DNA of 64,000 nucleotides, taken from assembly GCA_026182355.1 (NCBI GenBank), contig JAPFBL010000360.1, forward strand, positions 62,001 to 126,000, given 5' to 3'. Under the pieces are notes generated by a model. It searched no databases and had not been told where the DNA came from. It saw only the letters and a list, made by a program, of their open reading frames with translations. Source of the stretch: Hermatobates lingyangjiaoensis. Taxonomy: Eukaryota > Arthropoda > Insecta > Hemiptera > Hermatobatidae. The translations under genes were made by a program, and so were the position numbers. Below are positions 1 through 13,367 of this stretch, in pieces (within the stretch, counting starts at the first letter, position 1; each line of letters opens with the position of its first letter).

Positions 1-201
1 TTGGTAGAGCGAGGTTTCCCAAATCCCAAATACAAAACATCAGATAATTCTTCGACCACAGGATTTTAACCGCAAGATTCCATGGCTTACCCGTAGGAGG
101 GAATCGTGTTGACGCCGAGATAGCCTTATCTGTTCTATTATTACTCCCTAACCACATTCCAACTGTCCCTCCCACAACACACAATATTCTGTTGCGAAGG
201 A

Positions 202-420
202 ACCAGGTTAGCTCAGGGGCAAACATTCTCACCTCTGAACTGGTAGGTCCGGGGTTCAATACCCACCTGGTCCTCGATTTTTTCACATGGGAGGTGAATA
301 AATCTGAGCATGTCGTCCTTCGGAGAGAATGTTAAGTTGTCAGTCCCCAGCCTGCATGATGTCAGGTACTCGTTAAAGATCCCTACTCTAAATACACTTG
401 AGTAGGGCAAAATTTAGAAC
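202..420 (+). repeat. tRNA-derived SINE
   Basis: A tRNA-like head occupies 202-271. A 7-base acceptor strand (ACCAGGT, 202-208) has its exact complement ACCTGGT at 265-271. A box-A-like TAGCTCAGGGG follows the first strand and a box-B-like GGTTCAATACC lies at 253-263. The D and anticodon arms do not pair well, so this is a decayed tRNA-related sequence and not a working tRNA. The roughly 150 bases that follow look like a SINE body, with GTTAA and GTCAGG-type words, and end near 420 without a clear poly-A. RNA polymerase III would be the expected transcriptase. The 3' end is an estimate. Confidence 0.6.
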
Positions 421-1080
421 TCCCAATGTAGAATCAATCTTCATTATGTGGGATCACAAAGGACCAATGTTCGGCCTCTGTGTGTTCCCTTGTAGGACAG
501 CCACTGCAACCTAAATTGTTGTCTACTACTACTATTATGTACCGAATGTCTGTTCGATCATATACCTCCAAAACCTGTGTCTACCATTTGAGATATGCCA
601 AATATTACTCGTAAATCAAGCGTCTATCATGATTAACTTCCTTATTTGTAAGGGAAAGAGAGACCCTATCAACAACCAATCCCACAATCCCAATTCATAG
701 CAACAACCACATGACAACAAATGTCGTAACAAAATACTGAGCGAATCTTTGTCCGTGTTTTTCTATGCACTTTCTTTTCACGTACAAATGAATGTTGCGA
801 AAACGATTAGGAAGGGACAACAATAGTTCAAAGTTAGTAAAGAAACAAAAATAAAAGAAAAACACACAGTTACAGTCTCTAATTTTTGATTTGAATCATT
901 TTAAGAAGAGCAAAGGAAAGATGACTAAATGCACAAGGCAGTTAGGTATCCAACTTTTAAGTAACTCCAGGAGTCAGTATAGACAAAATAAAATACCAAT
1001 AAAAAATGATAGCATATAAGGGGACAATTGAACTTTTTTCTTTACAGGAATCAGGAATTTACTCATAGAGGAAAAAGGAA
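421..1080. other. AT-rich non-coding stretch
   Basis: No coding region, splice-supported exon or recognisable repeat was found. It may include the 3' non-coding part of the decayed Penelope-like element that follows on the minus strand. Confidence 0.5.
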
Positions 1081-1084
1081 GAAT

Positions 1085-2065
1085 TATGGTGTAATGATTT
1101 GCTAATCTCATAAGCTTACAGAAAATATATTTTTCAAAATTGTCTACTTCTATGCAATTTCCCTATGATTTCATCTAGATCGAAGATTGTTTATGACTAA
1201 ATGTTTTGCAAAATGTGAAAGGAAGTGATTATTGCTTTCTGGAATTAATTTTATTTGCCATCTCTTTTACATGCTCAGATATTCTTTGACTAAAGGATTT
1301 AATTGTCCTTCCTATGTAAAATGAAGGGTAATTAAAGCAAGACAATTTGTACACACCCCTAAGATTAAAGGTTTGACAAAAACTATTTTGGAGGATAGTA
1401 GGGACTTTAAATCGCCAGAGCTGTTATCACTTTTTAAGACCGTGTTCCTGTAAAATTTTGGCAATTTTAAGAGATGAGTTACCAATGAGTGGGAATTTAA
1501 CCCAGGCCTGTGTCTGTGCATTGCACAAGAGCTGACTAGGAGGATTGCTTTCTTATCTTTTTTTTCCTCATATGTTTGCTACTTAATTTAGTTGGATATT
1601 CGTTGTTCTTTCTTATTGCCTTTATAGTTTCGATTTCTTTGAATTTGTTTTGAGTTCAGTGAACAAGGGGTGAATCAGGCGATTAATGAAGGTTGTATGA
1701 ATTATTGAATCTATGTGTGTAGGTGCCTCGTAAAATTAACGGTAAGAACATTTATAGAAATTTAAAAATACGACTGACCCATACTCTATGGTAAATTTGA
1801 CGTGGATCTCAGCTGGTTCAAGTGATTCTTTAAATAATTAATGGTTAATGGTTTCTTTAAAGGTGACCAATTTATCTACATATCTTCTCCAGAAAATAAT
1901 TGATAACATTAAGGGATCGTTTGAGGAAAACCATTTTGTTTCTAGGAACCATAAAAAGAGATTATCAAGAATGGGTGATAGGTATTAGATCCCATAGGAA
2001 TGGCTACATGCAATTGTACGTGGAAGTTAGTGTTAAAATAAAAGTAATTGCGCATAAAGCGTTGA
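1085..2065 (-). pseudogene. Decayed Penelope-like element, RT to GIY-YIG
   Basis: Read on the minus strand, pieces of a Penelope-like polyprotein appear in the right order across several frames. Near 2000-2050 there is a reverse transcriptase motif with MGS followed by a PILDNLFLWFLETKW-like stretch. A FWRRYVDK motif follows (YVDK at 1871-1882, where active elements have YVDD). Next come an FKEIETIKAI-like connector, an IAKIL-type linker near 1450-1480, and a GIY-YIG endonuclease with GVYKLSC at 1341-1357 and FYIGRT near 1305-1322. Frameshifts and stops separate the pieces, and the last catalytic Asp is replaced. The endonuclease signature is closer to canonical GIY-YIG than in the copies at 42-52 kb, so this is a second, older lineage. 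Confidence 0.72.
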
Positions 2066-2100
2066 GCTGTTTTTTAACGATAGAAACGACAGCAATTTGA

Positions 2101-4221
2101 GAAATTGTTTCTTTTATTTCTATAAGCTCAGGAATAGGAAAACTGGAGAACACTGTTAATATGTTGCTTCATTTAATAGACAAGATATATAAAAGCAGTA
2201 AAAAAAAACACCAAACAAGGAAACAGAACGACATTCTTATGTAGGCACTCTTAATAATCATAATAGTTTCCGTTTATATATTTCAAAGATTAATATGACT
2301 ATATGCAAAAGTACCATAATAAACATAGACTACTCTAAAATCAAAAATCGTCACAAAATGAAAGAAAACAAGAACTTTCAAGGCTCATTGAAAATTAACG
2401 GTTTAATTTCTTTGATAAACATAATACAACAGTTCAACTATTTTCTCTCTGAATTTCTGAAGTAATGAAATTTATATATATATATGTTTTATAACCAAAG
2501 TCTGTAAGTTAAGTTATGTATAAACAGGATGATTAAGTAATAAAGAACCAGTAGAAATTAACTCACTTTTAAACATTTAGAACTGGATTTTGTCATTTCA
2601 GCACTAAAACTACAAGGAAATGGTTGCTGATTTCAGGATATGAGAAGTAAAAATTTAATGAAACAGAATAAAAGTAGATATAATGTTTTATATGGGACGA
2701 TAAAACTGCAATTGTCTTTTAAAATCATTAGAAATAACAGTCATGAGCGAAGTTCACAGAATTTTAAAGGATCACGATTATTGAAAAAACATAATTCTCA
2801 AAACAACAGAAGGCTTCTCGATATTTCATGAACCACATTATTGTTCATATTAAATCTGAACAAGTATTAAATGAACCAATAGACGTATATTTCTCATTAA
2901 AGCTGCGGCTCCACTATTCTGAACATGCTAACAAAGCAAACGATAAATCAGTTTAACATCTTACTAAAAGAAATCCTCTCAGAAACAAAGAAATGTTAAT
3001 CTCTCTAATTTTATGTCTTTTATAATTCTTTGGTTGAGAGATGTTCTGAATTTCGAAAAGAGTAAAGTTTAATTCGGCAATAATTACAATTACGCACAAC
3101 CAACTTTTTATTAATAAGAATTGACTGGGTAAGCCATTAACTTAATTAAACTTTTGAATAATTATGAATAAAAATTAATGTGATAAAATTACTTTTAAAA
3201 GGTCCAATGGGTGAGTACAACATGCAGCTCCTGCTGAAGCCAGGCCACCGAAATACCATTTTGACTTCCTTTCAACCATTTTCAAATTCACTGAAAATAA
3301 GAAAAAAATTATAAAAAAATAAATTAAGCAAATGATGATTAATGACTGTTACGTATAATGTAGTATAAATGCGAAAGAAAACTAATACCAAAAATTAATA
3401 TCTGGCTGTCTTATAGTCACGAATTGTACAAAAGAAAATGATAACATATCAACCAATAAACTTGTAACAATTATAGAATTAAAAGGTACAAATACAGGAA
3501 ACAAAAACATAACGAACTTATCATTGATAAGTTAATACAGTCATAAAAATGAAACCTTCTACAGTGATAAGACTTAGGGTTATAAATACATTTTAATCAG
3601 GATGAAAATCTAGGTAAAAAAATATTACCTTTCAAGATATCAAATAACACCTAAACCCCGATAAGTACTATAAAATTTATTCTAATGCGTAGCCGACATT
3701 GCAAAACGAAGTCGACTTTAAAAGAATTAGTGTAAGAAAATGTAAAAATAATGAGCTCCCCTCCCTTGAGTTCTCATGACTGAAGGCCATTTCAAATTTT
3801 TATGCAGAAATTGTTAATGCATGCGTTTAATTAATTTTAGATATATTTAATATTTCATTTAGGAATGTATATTTTGTAGTAAAAATAACCAGTTTAATAG
3901 TATATTACAATGATTTACTGAATAGTGCTTACATAACAAAAGTAAAAGAAGATTTTACATGTTTGAATGCAACACTGGTTGCCTAGATATCTTTTGTTTT
4001 GGGTGAGATATTTTGATTATCAAGATAAATTTATCAGTGTCTATGGGATGCGAGCATACTGCTTTCTATTAAACAGATTACGATAATAATACTTCCTGTC
4101 AATAGGGAAATGTGAGTCCTTTAACATTAAATTATTCTGATTTATTAATTCAATTTTCAAAATAATAATAAATAAATTAGAATTGAATCAATGTCATGTA
4201 TTTATTTATTCTTTATTTTAG
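2101..4221. other. AT-rich intergenic or 5' intron sequence
   Basis: No exon or mobile element could be supported. Short ORFs here are AT-rich with no recognisable motif. The upstream non-coding exon and promoter of the RNF103 gene may lie in or before this stretch, because a splice acceptor sits at 4220-4221. Confidence 0.45.
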
Positions 4222-7200
4222 TGAGAAATTGATCAGAACTGAAGGCTCGTAAGTTATGAGGTCATGTTCCATTGCAGCAGTTTTACTTGTGGTTTACATC
4301 CTACTAGTGTTTGTTGTTTGTCGAATATTGGACCTCGTAGTTTGGTGGCATTACGGTTATTACTCGTTACAACCAATAGATCCAATCTTCCTTAGTGTTA
4401 CCCAGTTGAAGCAGGTTTTAGATGTTCGTGGAGTCAAATATGCTGGCTATATTGAGAAAAAAGAGCTAGCTGAATTAGTTCAAGAGTCAGGTAAATTGAA
4501 AAGATACACAGTAAACTTGCCGTTTTTATTCCATATTTCGTGTTTATTATATGTGTTTATACAGGTGAAGTCACGGTCGGAGAAATAGAAGAGTTAGGGG
4601 AAACTTCTGGATCATTTGCTGCTGAATTATCTGGAGCTCCACATTTACGTGAACTTGTGAGTACCTATTGTTATAACTAACTATACTTTATTTCAAAGAA
4701 GATAAACTTATATTGATTCAATAAAAAAAAACTAAAGTTAGGGCATAGATTCCATGTTTTGAAGTTGTAAACCTTGTATATTCCTTTCACTGCTAAGTAC
4801 TGGTTATTGCATATACTTAAGTGTATAACAATTTGAAATTTAAATTATAATCGCCAGGAAAATAAAAATCCTATTACTTATCTCTTAGCTTTTCTTCTTT
4901 CCTTTTTTTTAAAAAAAAAAAAAGATCTTGAAATAATCTATTCTTTCAAATCAGTGAAACAGATTTCAGATAAATTTATGTCAATTTATAATTTTCCTAA
5001 TGGTGGCAATGTATGTATACATTTACATGTAATAGTTTTCACAACAAATAATAATAGTTTTTTTTACTTACTAACCTATTTATTCTCGCTAACTTAACTT
5101 TTCTTTGTTGTTGGGATGGAGTCGTATATATCCATTGTCCTACTATTTTCGTCATACATGTAACACCATTCCTCTTTCAAATAGAAGAAAAAAAAACTCA
5201 AAACCAAATAACAGATAAGAAATAATATGAAACGAAATACAAAAATAGCAACATGCATTGTTACTTTTTTTATGCTTTAAAGAATTGTTTAAATCTTATT
5301 TGTATTAAAAATATTCGTCCCTTTTGTAATATCTTAAATATTTACAATTTATGATTTTTTTTCTTGCATGTTTATCTGTCAGAACTCTTCCATGTTTTTC
5401 ATTCTATATGGGGTAGCTGCTTTCTGCAATCCTATTTCTTTTCACTAAATGGCTGATAAAATCTTTTATTAAGAATGAACAAATAGTTCTACCTGCACTT
5501 TGTTTCTACTTTTTTTTTGGGAGGGGGAAGCGCATTGATATGAACTTCGTCATCGGCTATTTAGTAAAGATCCTAGCAAACTTTTGGCATTCATCACATT
5601 GTTTGATGTAATTTTCAAGATCTATAATAATTTGAAGCCGAATAATAGTTTGCTTTTGCCATCTATTATATTTTATTAATTCAACTAAGGGTATATGATG
5701 TGAATCCCCAACTAAAATGTAAATTATTGTTTTTATTTTTTACTTTAATAAAATAAAATAACTGTTCCTAACACTTGTACTCGTTGTTTCATGTACATAA
5801 CTACTACAATATTTGCTTTTACAATATTAACATGGCCGATTTTATTTACATAACGGAATGAAACAACAATTGCCTTCGGCACCTGTGTCTATTTTAAACT
5901 CGATTTTGCATTGTATGTTGACATTTCTAACTTGTGTCCATTTTTATATGAACAATAGTAAAATTTAACAGTAAATTCTTCAGCGACTTGACTTCCATTT
6001 TGAACTGCCACAAATTCATTACTCATGTGGCTGCTACAACAATTACAACTTCATGAAGTTGTAAATTTGCAATATACTGCAACAGCCATTTCAACATTTT
6101 GATCTAATAATTCTTTATTTCTTCTTTCTGAGTTTATGACTTGACTTGCTTTTCATGTTGGTGCCAGATATTACTGCCATATTCGTGAAACAATTGAGCA
6201 ATGTTACTAACTTTCTATGAAATCTTGTACTATCTTTCCTGTAATTTTCAGTTTTTGCACTTGATTTCGATAGAAGTGTTTAAATTAAAGACGTATCTCA
6301 TTCTTTTATTGACGTTCCGAATTCTTCCAATGAATGGAAAGTTTAGTGGGTCGCTGTAATCAAGATCCAAAAAAGACCGACAATCATTCTGCATACACAA
6401 ATTTTTTTATGTGCTCAAAGATGACGAAACAATTATTTTGGAAATAAATAAACTTTCACTAGATTGTATACTGCAGTGCAATTACAGAATATCAGTTCTA
6501 ACTTTTCAATTAGCTTTAAAGCTTTCATCCTAGTGATTAGAGCAATTCAAAATGTTTTTATATTCACTCTAATAAAGTAATTTTTATCATTGATTGCAAA
6601 AAGTAATTCAAACAAATTTCTAAATACACTAGGAAAGCCATTGAATTTAGATGCAGAAATTTGTAATCAACATGTAAATTTGACATTATGACATAATTTT
6701 TTTTTGCTTTCACTTGAGGATTACTCATCGGTTTAATTTTTATCTTTATATTTTGCCTTGATAGAGAAAACATCAGTTTCAAATTTGTCCTCAATCATCA
6801 GTTAAGGACATTATCAATGTCCTGAATATAGTATAACAATATTTCTTTAAATTCCACATAAATCTTTGTTAAATTATATCATCAGGTGAATAAGATAAAA
6901 GTGCCTGCACGAGTCAAGGATCCCCTTACATTTTTCTTTTGCTTATGAATCTCAGCTGGTTTCTTGTCTGAATACTTTATTAACCCACTTCTGACAAAAT
7001 TGAATTTTTTTTTACTTCATAATCTGTTTATTTTCACCAGCATAATCTGTTCGTTACTGCAGAGGTGCAGTCATACACATATATCAATTGTCATGTTAAT
7101 TTTCATCGTAATACTCATTAAATAATTATTTTATATATTTACCTAATACGACAGCAAGTTTTCACAGTAAACACGTGAAATAAAAATCAAAGTCCAAACC

Positions 7201-10200
7201 TCACTAAGAGACTCAAAACAATGGCTAACATTCTGAGGTAAAATGGATAAACTAGGTTTCCTACTAGTTGTTTTCACTGGACCAACCCGTCAGTACCACA
7301 TCCTTGGTGTCTTCCTGATGATGAACACAAAGTGTTCGAAACGTGTTGAATAAAACTTCATTTGTGTGGAGACTTTTGTTGGTTTATCCATTTTTCCTCA
7401 GAATGAGTAAATACCACACAATTACGGATTGCACAAATAATGATTTATGAATGACTAAAATCTTTCAACCAAAACTAGGGTTCTTTATCAGGATCTCACT
7501 GATAATGAAAAAAGGAGGGAGACAAAAGAGATGTTTTAAACCTAACAAATGACAATATATTAGCTGCCGGTTAGCGCGCTATTACAGGAGTTTGTCTTTT
7601 TTTTTTTTTTTTGAACCGTTCAAAGTATTTAATCAAAAAGTATTGCCAACTAACGAGTTGGGCCTGGAACTTAATCTATTAATCCTCTTATGCTCCAAGT
7701 GTGTTATTGTTTTGTTGCAGCAGCGATTTAAAATAATTTATACTGTTTAGATTAGTTCCGATCCCAGTTTTGGAACTCTATAAATTGACCATAAAAAATA
7801 TGTTATTATTGATCTAATATCTGCAGAGGTAATAGATTTTATTTGCCCAGGTCGAGGATACAAGGGATTCAGCATGGTTGGTCCAAGTGGGTGACAAGCC
7901 CTTACTAGATGAACTCGCTTGGCATGTGGTGCGCAGTCGACTGGAACCCTTCTACATCAGGACTGGAGTTCTCGACTGTTCTCGCCATAAACCTAGGTAA
8001 TATCATTGTTATATAGAATTAAGTCTTGTTCTGTTCACTAGATATAGTAATCTCTCGATTACTGTTGATTATGACCCCTCTTATTCCATGTGACAAGGCA
8101 TATTCTTATATTTTAAATCCTAAACCTTTAATTGTCTGCCAAATTATTAAAACCATTCCCGCCTTCTTTAATACAGTCAGTATACTTCCTTATGGTAGAG
8201 AAAATTGGAAAGTATATTCTTAATTTTTGTGTAAAACACTTTTCTAAAATGTATAAGTGTTTTGTACATTATCATATAAATAATTTTACGTCCATTCTAA
8301 TTTTCTGAGGGTAGTAATTTTTTTTCATTTCCTGAATGTGGGACATAGTGACAAACATTTGCTAGTGACTGGGATGACAATAGTTCTGTAGAGTCTAGCC
8401 GTCCTGGGTGAGAAACTACAGCGTCCTCTCGTTCAAAACCAATGACAAAAACGGACTCTAGAAGTACAATAGACCATTGGGGTCTACCCATCCTGTGTGA
8501 GGAACTACATCTCCCTCTCGTCCAACACCAATGACAGAAACAATAGAACTACAGTAGATCTTTGGAGTCTACCCATCCTGGGTCAGAAGTCCTAAAGCTC
8601 GCCTGCTCAACATAAATAACAAGAACATGGGACAATCGGTCTATACGCGAAGTTGCTGATAACTTTAGAAGTATTATAGTCCAGCGGAGTAGTCTACCCA
8701 TCCTGGGTCAGAAGTCACAAAGCTCGCCTGCTCAACATGAATAACAGGAACATACACCGAGAGCATGAGACTATCGGTCTATACGTATAGTTGCTGGTAA
8801 CTTTAGAAGTATTATAGTCCAGCAGAGTAGTCTACCCATCCTGGGTCAGAAGTCACAAAGCTCGCCTGCTCAACATGAATAACAGGAACATACTCGTACA
8901 CCGAGAGCATGAGACTATCGGTCTATACGTATAGTTGCTGGTAACTTTAGAAGTATTATAGTCCAGCGGAGTAGTCTACCCATCCTGGGTCAGAAGTCCT
9001 AAAGCTCGCCTGCTCAACATAAATAACAAGAACATGGGACAATCGGTCTATACGCGAAGTTGCTGATAACTTTAGAAGTATTATAGTCCAGCGGAGTAGT
9101 CTACCCATCCTGGGTCAGAAGTCACAAAGCTCGCCTGCTCAACGTGAATAACAGGAACATACTCGTACACCGAGAGCATGAGACTATCGGTCTATACGTA
9201 TAGTTGCTGGTAACTTTAGAAGTATTATAGTCCAGCAGAGTAGTCTACCCATCCTGGGTCAGAAGTTACAAAGCTCGCCTGCTCAACATGAATAACAGGA
9301 ACATACACCGAGAGCATGAGACTATCGGTCTATACGCGTAGTTGCTAGTAACTTTAGAAGTATTATAGTCCAGCAGAGTAGTCTACCCGTCCTGTGACAA
9401 TTCTCAGCTGTTGAACACCAATAACAAGAAGTGAGCAGAGTTCATTGAGTAATAATCTGGTAATTCAATATACTAGTTGTCCTTGTAGTACTTTAATGGG
9501 TAGTGATCCAGTAAATTGGATCTAAGAGAAATACTGTCGATGGAGCAAACTACTCGTATGTTACAGTTTGACTGTAACATTTATGCTATTTATATTGTTT
9601 TATGTTTTCAATCATTTTCCTATGGAATGAATGAAGTTTCATTCATCCCAATAAGATTTTCACATCTCAAATAGATGCCCAGTCATGATGCATAGTGACA
9701 GTTTCTGATGGTGACACTGTCATATTCTTGATTTATTCTTTTAGTGTTCTAAAATGACAAACCATATTGTAGTAATTTGTCTTCTAAAATAATAGTGAAA
9801 AACGCCTTTTTACATTACTTATTGTACTTTGTACGCAAAATAGATAATAATATAGGCTTGTCAAATTAATTTCCAAAATTATCAATAATTGATATAACCT
9901 GAAGATTACATCCAATTTTATCAGTTGTACCTGATAAAATAAGTTGTAGCTTTTAATACTAAGGTAAAAGATAATTTAAAGTCTCCAAAAAAAAAATGTA
10001 TTTAAACTACACGTTTCAAACATTTTGTGTTCATCATCAGGTATACTAATAAAAGGAATGTAATAGGACGTAGTTGAAATAAAAAACTTCTTTTTCGTGG
10101 AGACTTTGAATTGTCGTTTTCCCCTAGCGTGAGTAAATACCACACAATTACCGATTGTGAAACTAATGTACCTATTAATTTATTTGGTTTTAGACATTAC

Positions 10201-13200
10201 ATCACGGTGTGGTCGAAAGGCCGAGGAACGTGAAATAAAACAAACAAGGTTTTAGACATTAGCCGTTTTCATAAAACCTGAATTCTTCTTCATGATTTCT
10301 TTCAGTTTGATGGAGCTAGCTTCCCCTTATCATTCCTTGTTTACTGTAAGTGTTATCTTTCCAGATTTGTTATAATACATAACGTTTTTGCAGTTGGTGA
10401 ACTAATCTCAGGAATTTTATTACTTTAAATGCAAACAAATAATGATTAAGCATCTTGATTGCTCTAACAGTTATTTTTTTGTGTGAATATTAAACTTTAG
10501 TTTAAAATCAGTATAATACAAGCCCATTTTTTTTTCTTTGGACGGTTTGTCGTAAAGAGAAGTTTTTAATAGGGGAGGCGTATGCGGCCCAGACCAATCA
10601 AAAGAACCATTCCTCATGTTGGCCTTAAGTCGTGGCAGCAAACCCAGAGACACTATGTTCATCAGGACGACCAAGCATGCTCGACAACAGGTACTTTGTT
10701 ACGAGTTTCATTTTTCATAATGTGTTATTCTCTAGTGCAGTGGTCCCCAACCTTTTTGTTGCCGCGGATCGGTAAGAGTTAGACAATTTTACCGCTTCCC
10801 GGGGGTAGATTGTTTACTTGTAACTTACATGTAGCATCGTACCAACAACATAACATGAAAATAAAAGCCTCGAAATAATAAATATATCATTAAAAAGTTT
10901 ACATTAAAAATTTACTTTAAACATTTCTTTTAAAATAAAATACAGATACACCAGAAAAACGAATATAAAGTGCATGAACATTTTAATTTACTAGAACACC
11001 TAGTCAATGAGAACTTTGAGCTTGTTTCTTTGCAATCAGATGGTCCCATCTGGGAGCAGTAGGAGACAATGACACCTGGAGTGTGTTGCTTATATCTAGT
11101 TTATTCCATATTTTGTTTTAGTTGATGTTACTGCAGAAAACCCCGCTTCACACAGATAAGTTGTCGGAAATGGCAACAAGACACACAAACACACTTACAA
11201 CACTAGTGACTAAGCTTACAAAGCGTATGACTAATCTTATGACAAAGCGTACAAACTGAGATAAAGAGCGTTAAAAACTGCGCAGATGTATGCAAACTAT
11301 ATTTCTAAACTGTATTTTTAACGCGGCCCGGTACCAATTGGTCTACGGACCGGCACCGGTCCGCGGCCCACCGATTGGGGACCACTGCTCTAGTGTAGTT
11401 TTAACGAAGCTTAAAAAAAACGTTCAGTCTTTAATATATTTTGTTTTTATAGAATTAAGAGCAAGAGACGTTGGTTTATTGATTTTAATTCTTTTCATCC
11501 GGGATTGTACACTTGGCAATTAAATATCATCATTGCTTTAGCTCAAATAAGCTCTCATCATTCTTATGTATCTACCAAATGTAATATATTAGTTTAAAAC
11601 CTCATTATAGTCATACTATTTAAAAACTCCATATACAAGAAAAATGATAAAATCATGAGACATTAGTTCATTGTTAGTCGTGCTAGGAATCAGCTCTATG
11701 AGTAATATATTTTGACATCAGTTTAGATTGATTTTATACATGTTGCTATAAAAATGTATGAATTTATACAGAAATATTTATGGTCAAACCACAATAAGAA
11801 ATGGGAAAACAAGACTAAGATCTTTCAACCGTAACAAGCGGTCTTCGTCAGAGTCAAAAACCCAACTGAAAGTCAAAAACTCTGACCAAGACCGCTTGTT
11901 ACGGTTGAAAGATCTTAGTCTTGTTTTCCCATTTCTTATTGTGGTTTGATCATTGATTGTTATTTCACGTGTTTATGTGAAATCTTTTTATAAATATTTA
12001 TATACACCACTCCAATAGACCACTTATGCATATACACCCGACCACTATCGCAGGTATCGAATAAACTCGAGGTAGAATATTTTCGGAGTCTTTCCGTCCT
12101 AGGCCAGAACCCCCAGTCCAGAAGATACAGAGTGCCTGGGGCTTACTCGAGCTCTGCAGCTTTTTCTCACACAGTCTGTATTGTTCATGTATTTATTAAG
12201 TATGAAAAGTCATCTCAAGCTTGAGTTACTCTCCTTTTTACTCTTCTTTTCAGTGAGCGCTTTCCTTATTTTTCTCATGTTGATTTTCAGGCTGTAGTAG
12301 ACTGGGTCAAAGAAGGTGTTGGTGCTCAAGTTCACCGCCTCAGCTCTGCTTTGGAGCTCGACAGTTGGTTGACTTCTTCCAACAGTTCTACTTCCTTCCA
12401 AAGTGTCAAAGTACTTCTCTTAACTCACCTCCTTAATCCTCCTTTCTTCTTGGCTGCACTTAGTGTAAAGTTCTCAGGTAAAGTCTCTGCAACTTTATTA
12501 TTTTTGATGCTACATAGTTATTGGCAAGTAAAACATCAACTAAATATGTGTAATAAATTATTGTACTACCCTTGAAATACTGTTGAATAATTCTTGAATT
12601 ATCACTACTTTTTGTATAAACGAAAGTATATTTCGTATAAGTTTTTTCTTTTGTCTCTCTTAAAAAACATTAATTTTACAGTAGAGGTAATGAAATGTTT
12701 ACATTTTGACTAATATGATATGAAGTTATCTCAACACCTCGCAAGTGTTTTGTGCTCCAGTGACCTTATTGGATACCACTGACTTATGCTTTTTTCTTTC
12801 ATGTAGTATTTACTAAATGACAACTGTCATTGACATTCAAATTAATTACTTGATTTCATTCATTTAGAAGGCAATGGTGGAAAAATATGTTTTTTATAAT
12901 GAAATGAAGCGAAAAATTTTTTTCATCAGTTCGTAAATGAAACTGTATTACATATACTAATAAGTTGCTTCACACAAATACCTGTATTATAAGTAAAAAA
13001 AAAATTACCTTTATAACATTGGTTTATTGTGCCAGTGTGTAGGATGAACTATTTCAGTCATTCCATAGAAATTCCGCGGTTATTATTCTTTTTATATTAC
13101 ATGATTAGTCTTCTCTAATACAAACTACAGAACATTTATTTAAGACAGATATAACTTATCAAGAGGGTTTATTGACTATTTGTGTAGATTATAATTGATA

Positions 13201-13292
13201 TACCTAATTATATATTTGCCATTTGAGCATATCTAGTTTGATTAGTTTGCAACTCTCATTTCAAATTTCAACTCTCTCTCTCTCCTTCTCTT

Positions 13293-13367
<75 letters not shown>

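Larger units (their letters stand above)
7150..7520. repeat. Composite of two Penelope-type termini in RNF103 intron 2
   Basis: The left part (about 7150-7440) is a plus-strand terminus with a hammerhead-like core at 7315-7341, followed by a tail containing GTGGAGACTTT and a GAGTAAATACCACACAATTAC word. The same tail words recur at 10110-10165. The right part (about 7440-7520) is a minus-strand terminus of a second family with a decayed core at 7463-7491. Its left-hand sequence resembles the tails at 11.8, 47.3 and 60.9 kb. Confidence 0.5.

Noticed and set aside
202..271. Functional tRNA gene
   Set aside because: The acceptor arms pair but the D and anticodon arms do not, and a SINE body follows.
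10306..10346. A 40-nt exon-like segment (TTTCAG acceptor, GTAAGT donor) between RNF103 exons 3 and 4
   Set aside because: Including it shifts the frame of exon 4, whose conserved residues fit only when exon 3 joins it directly.
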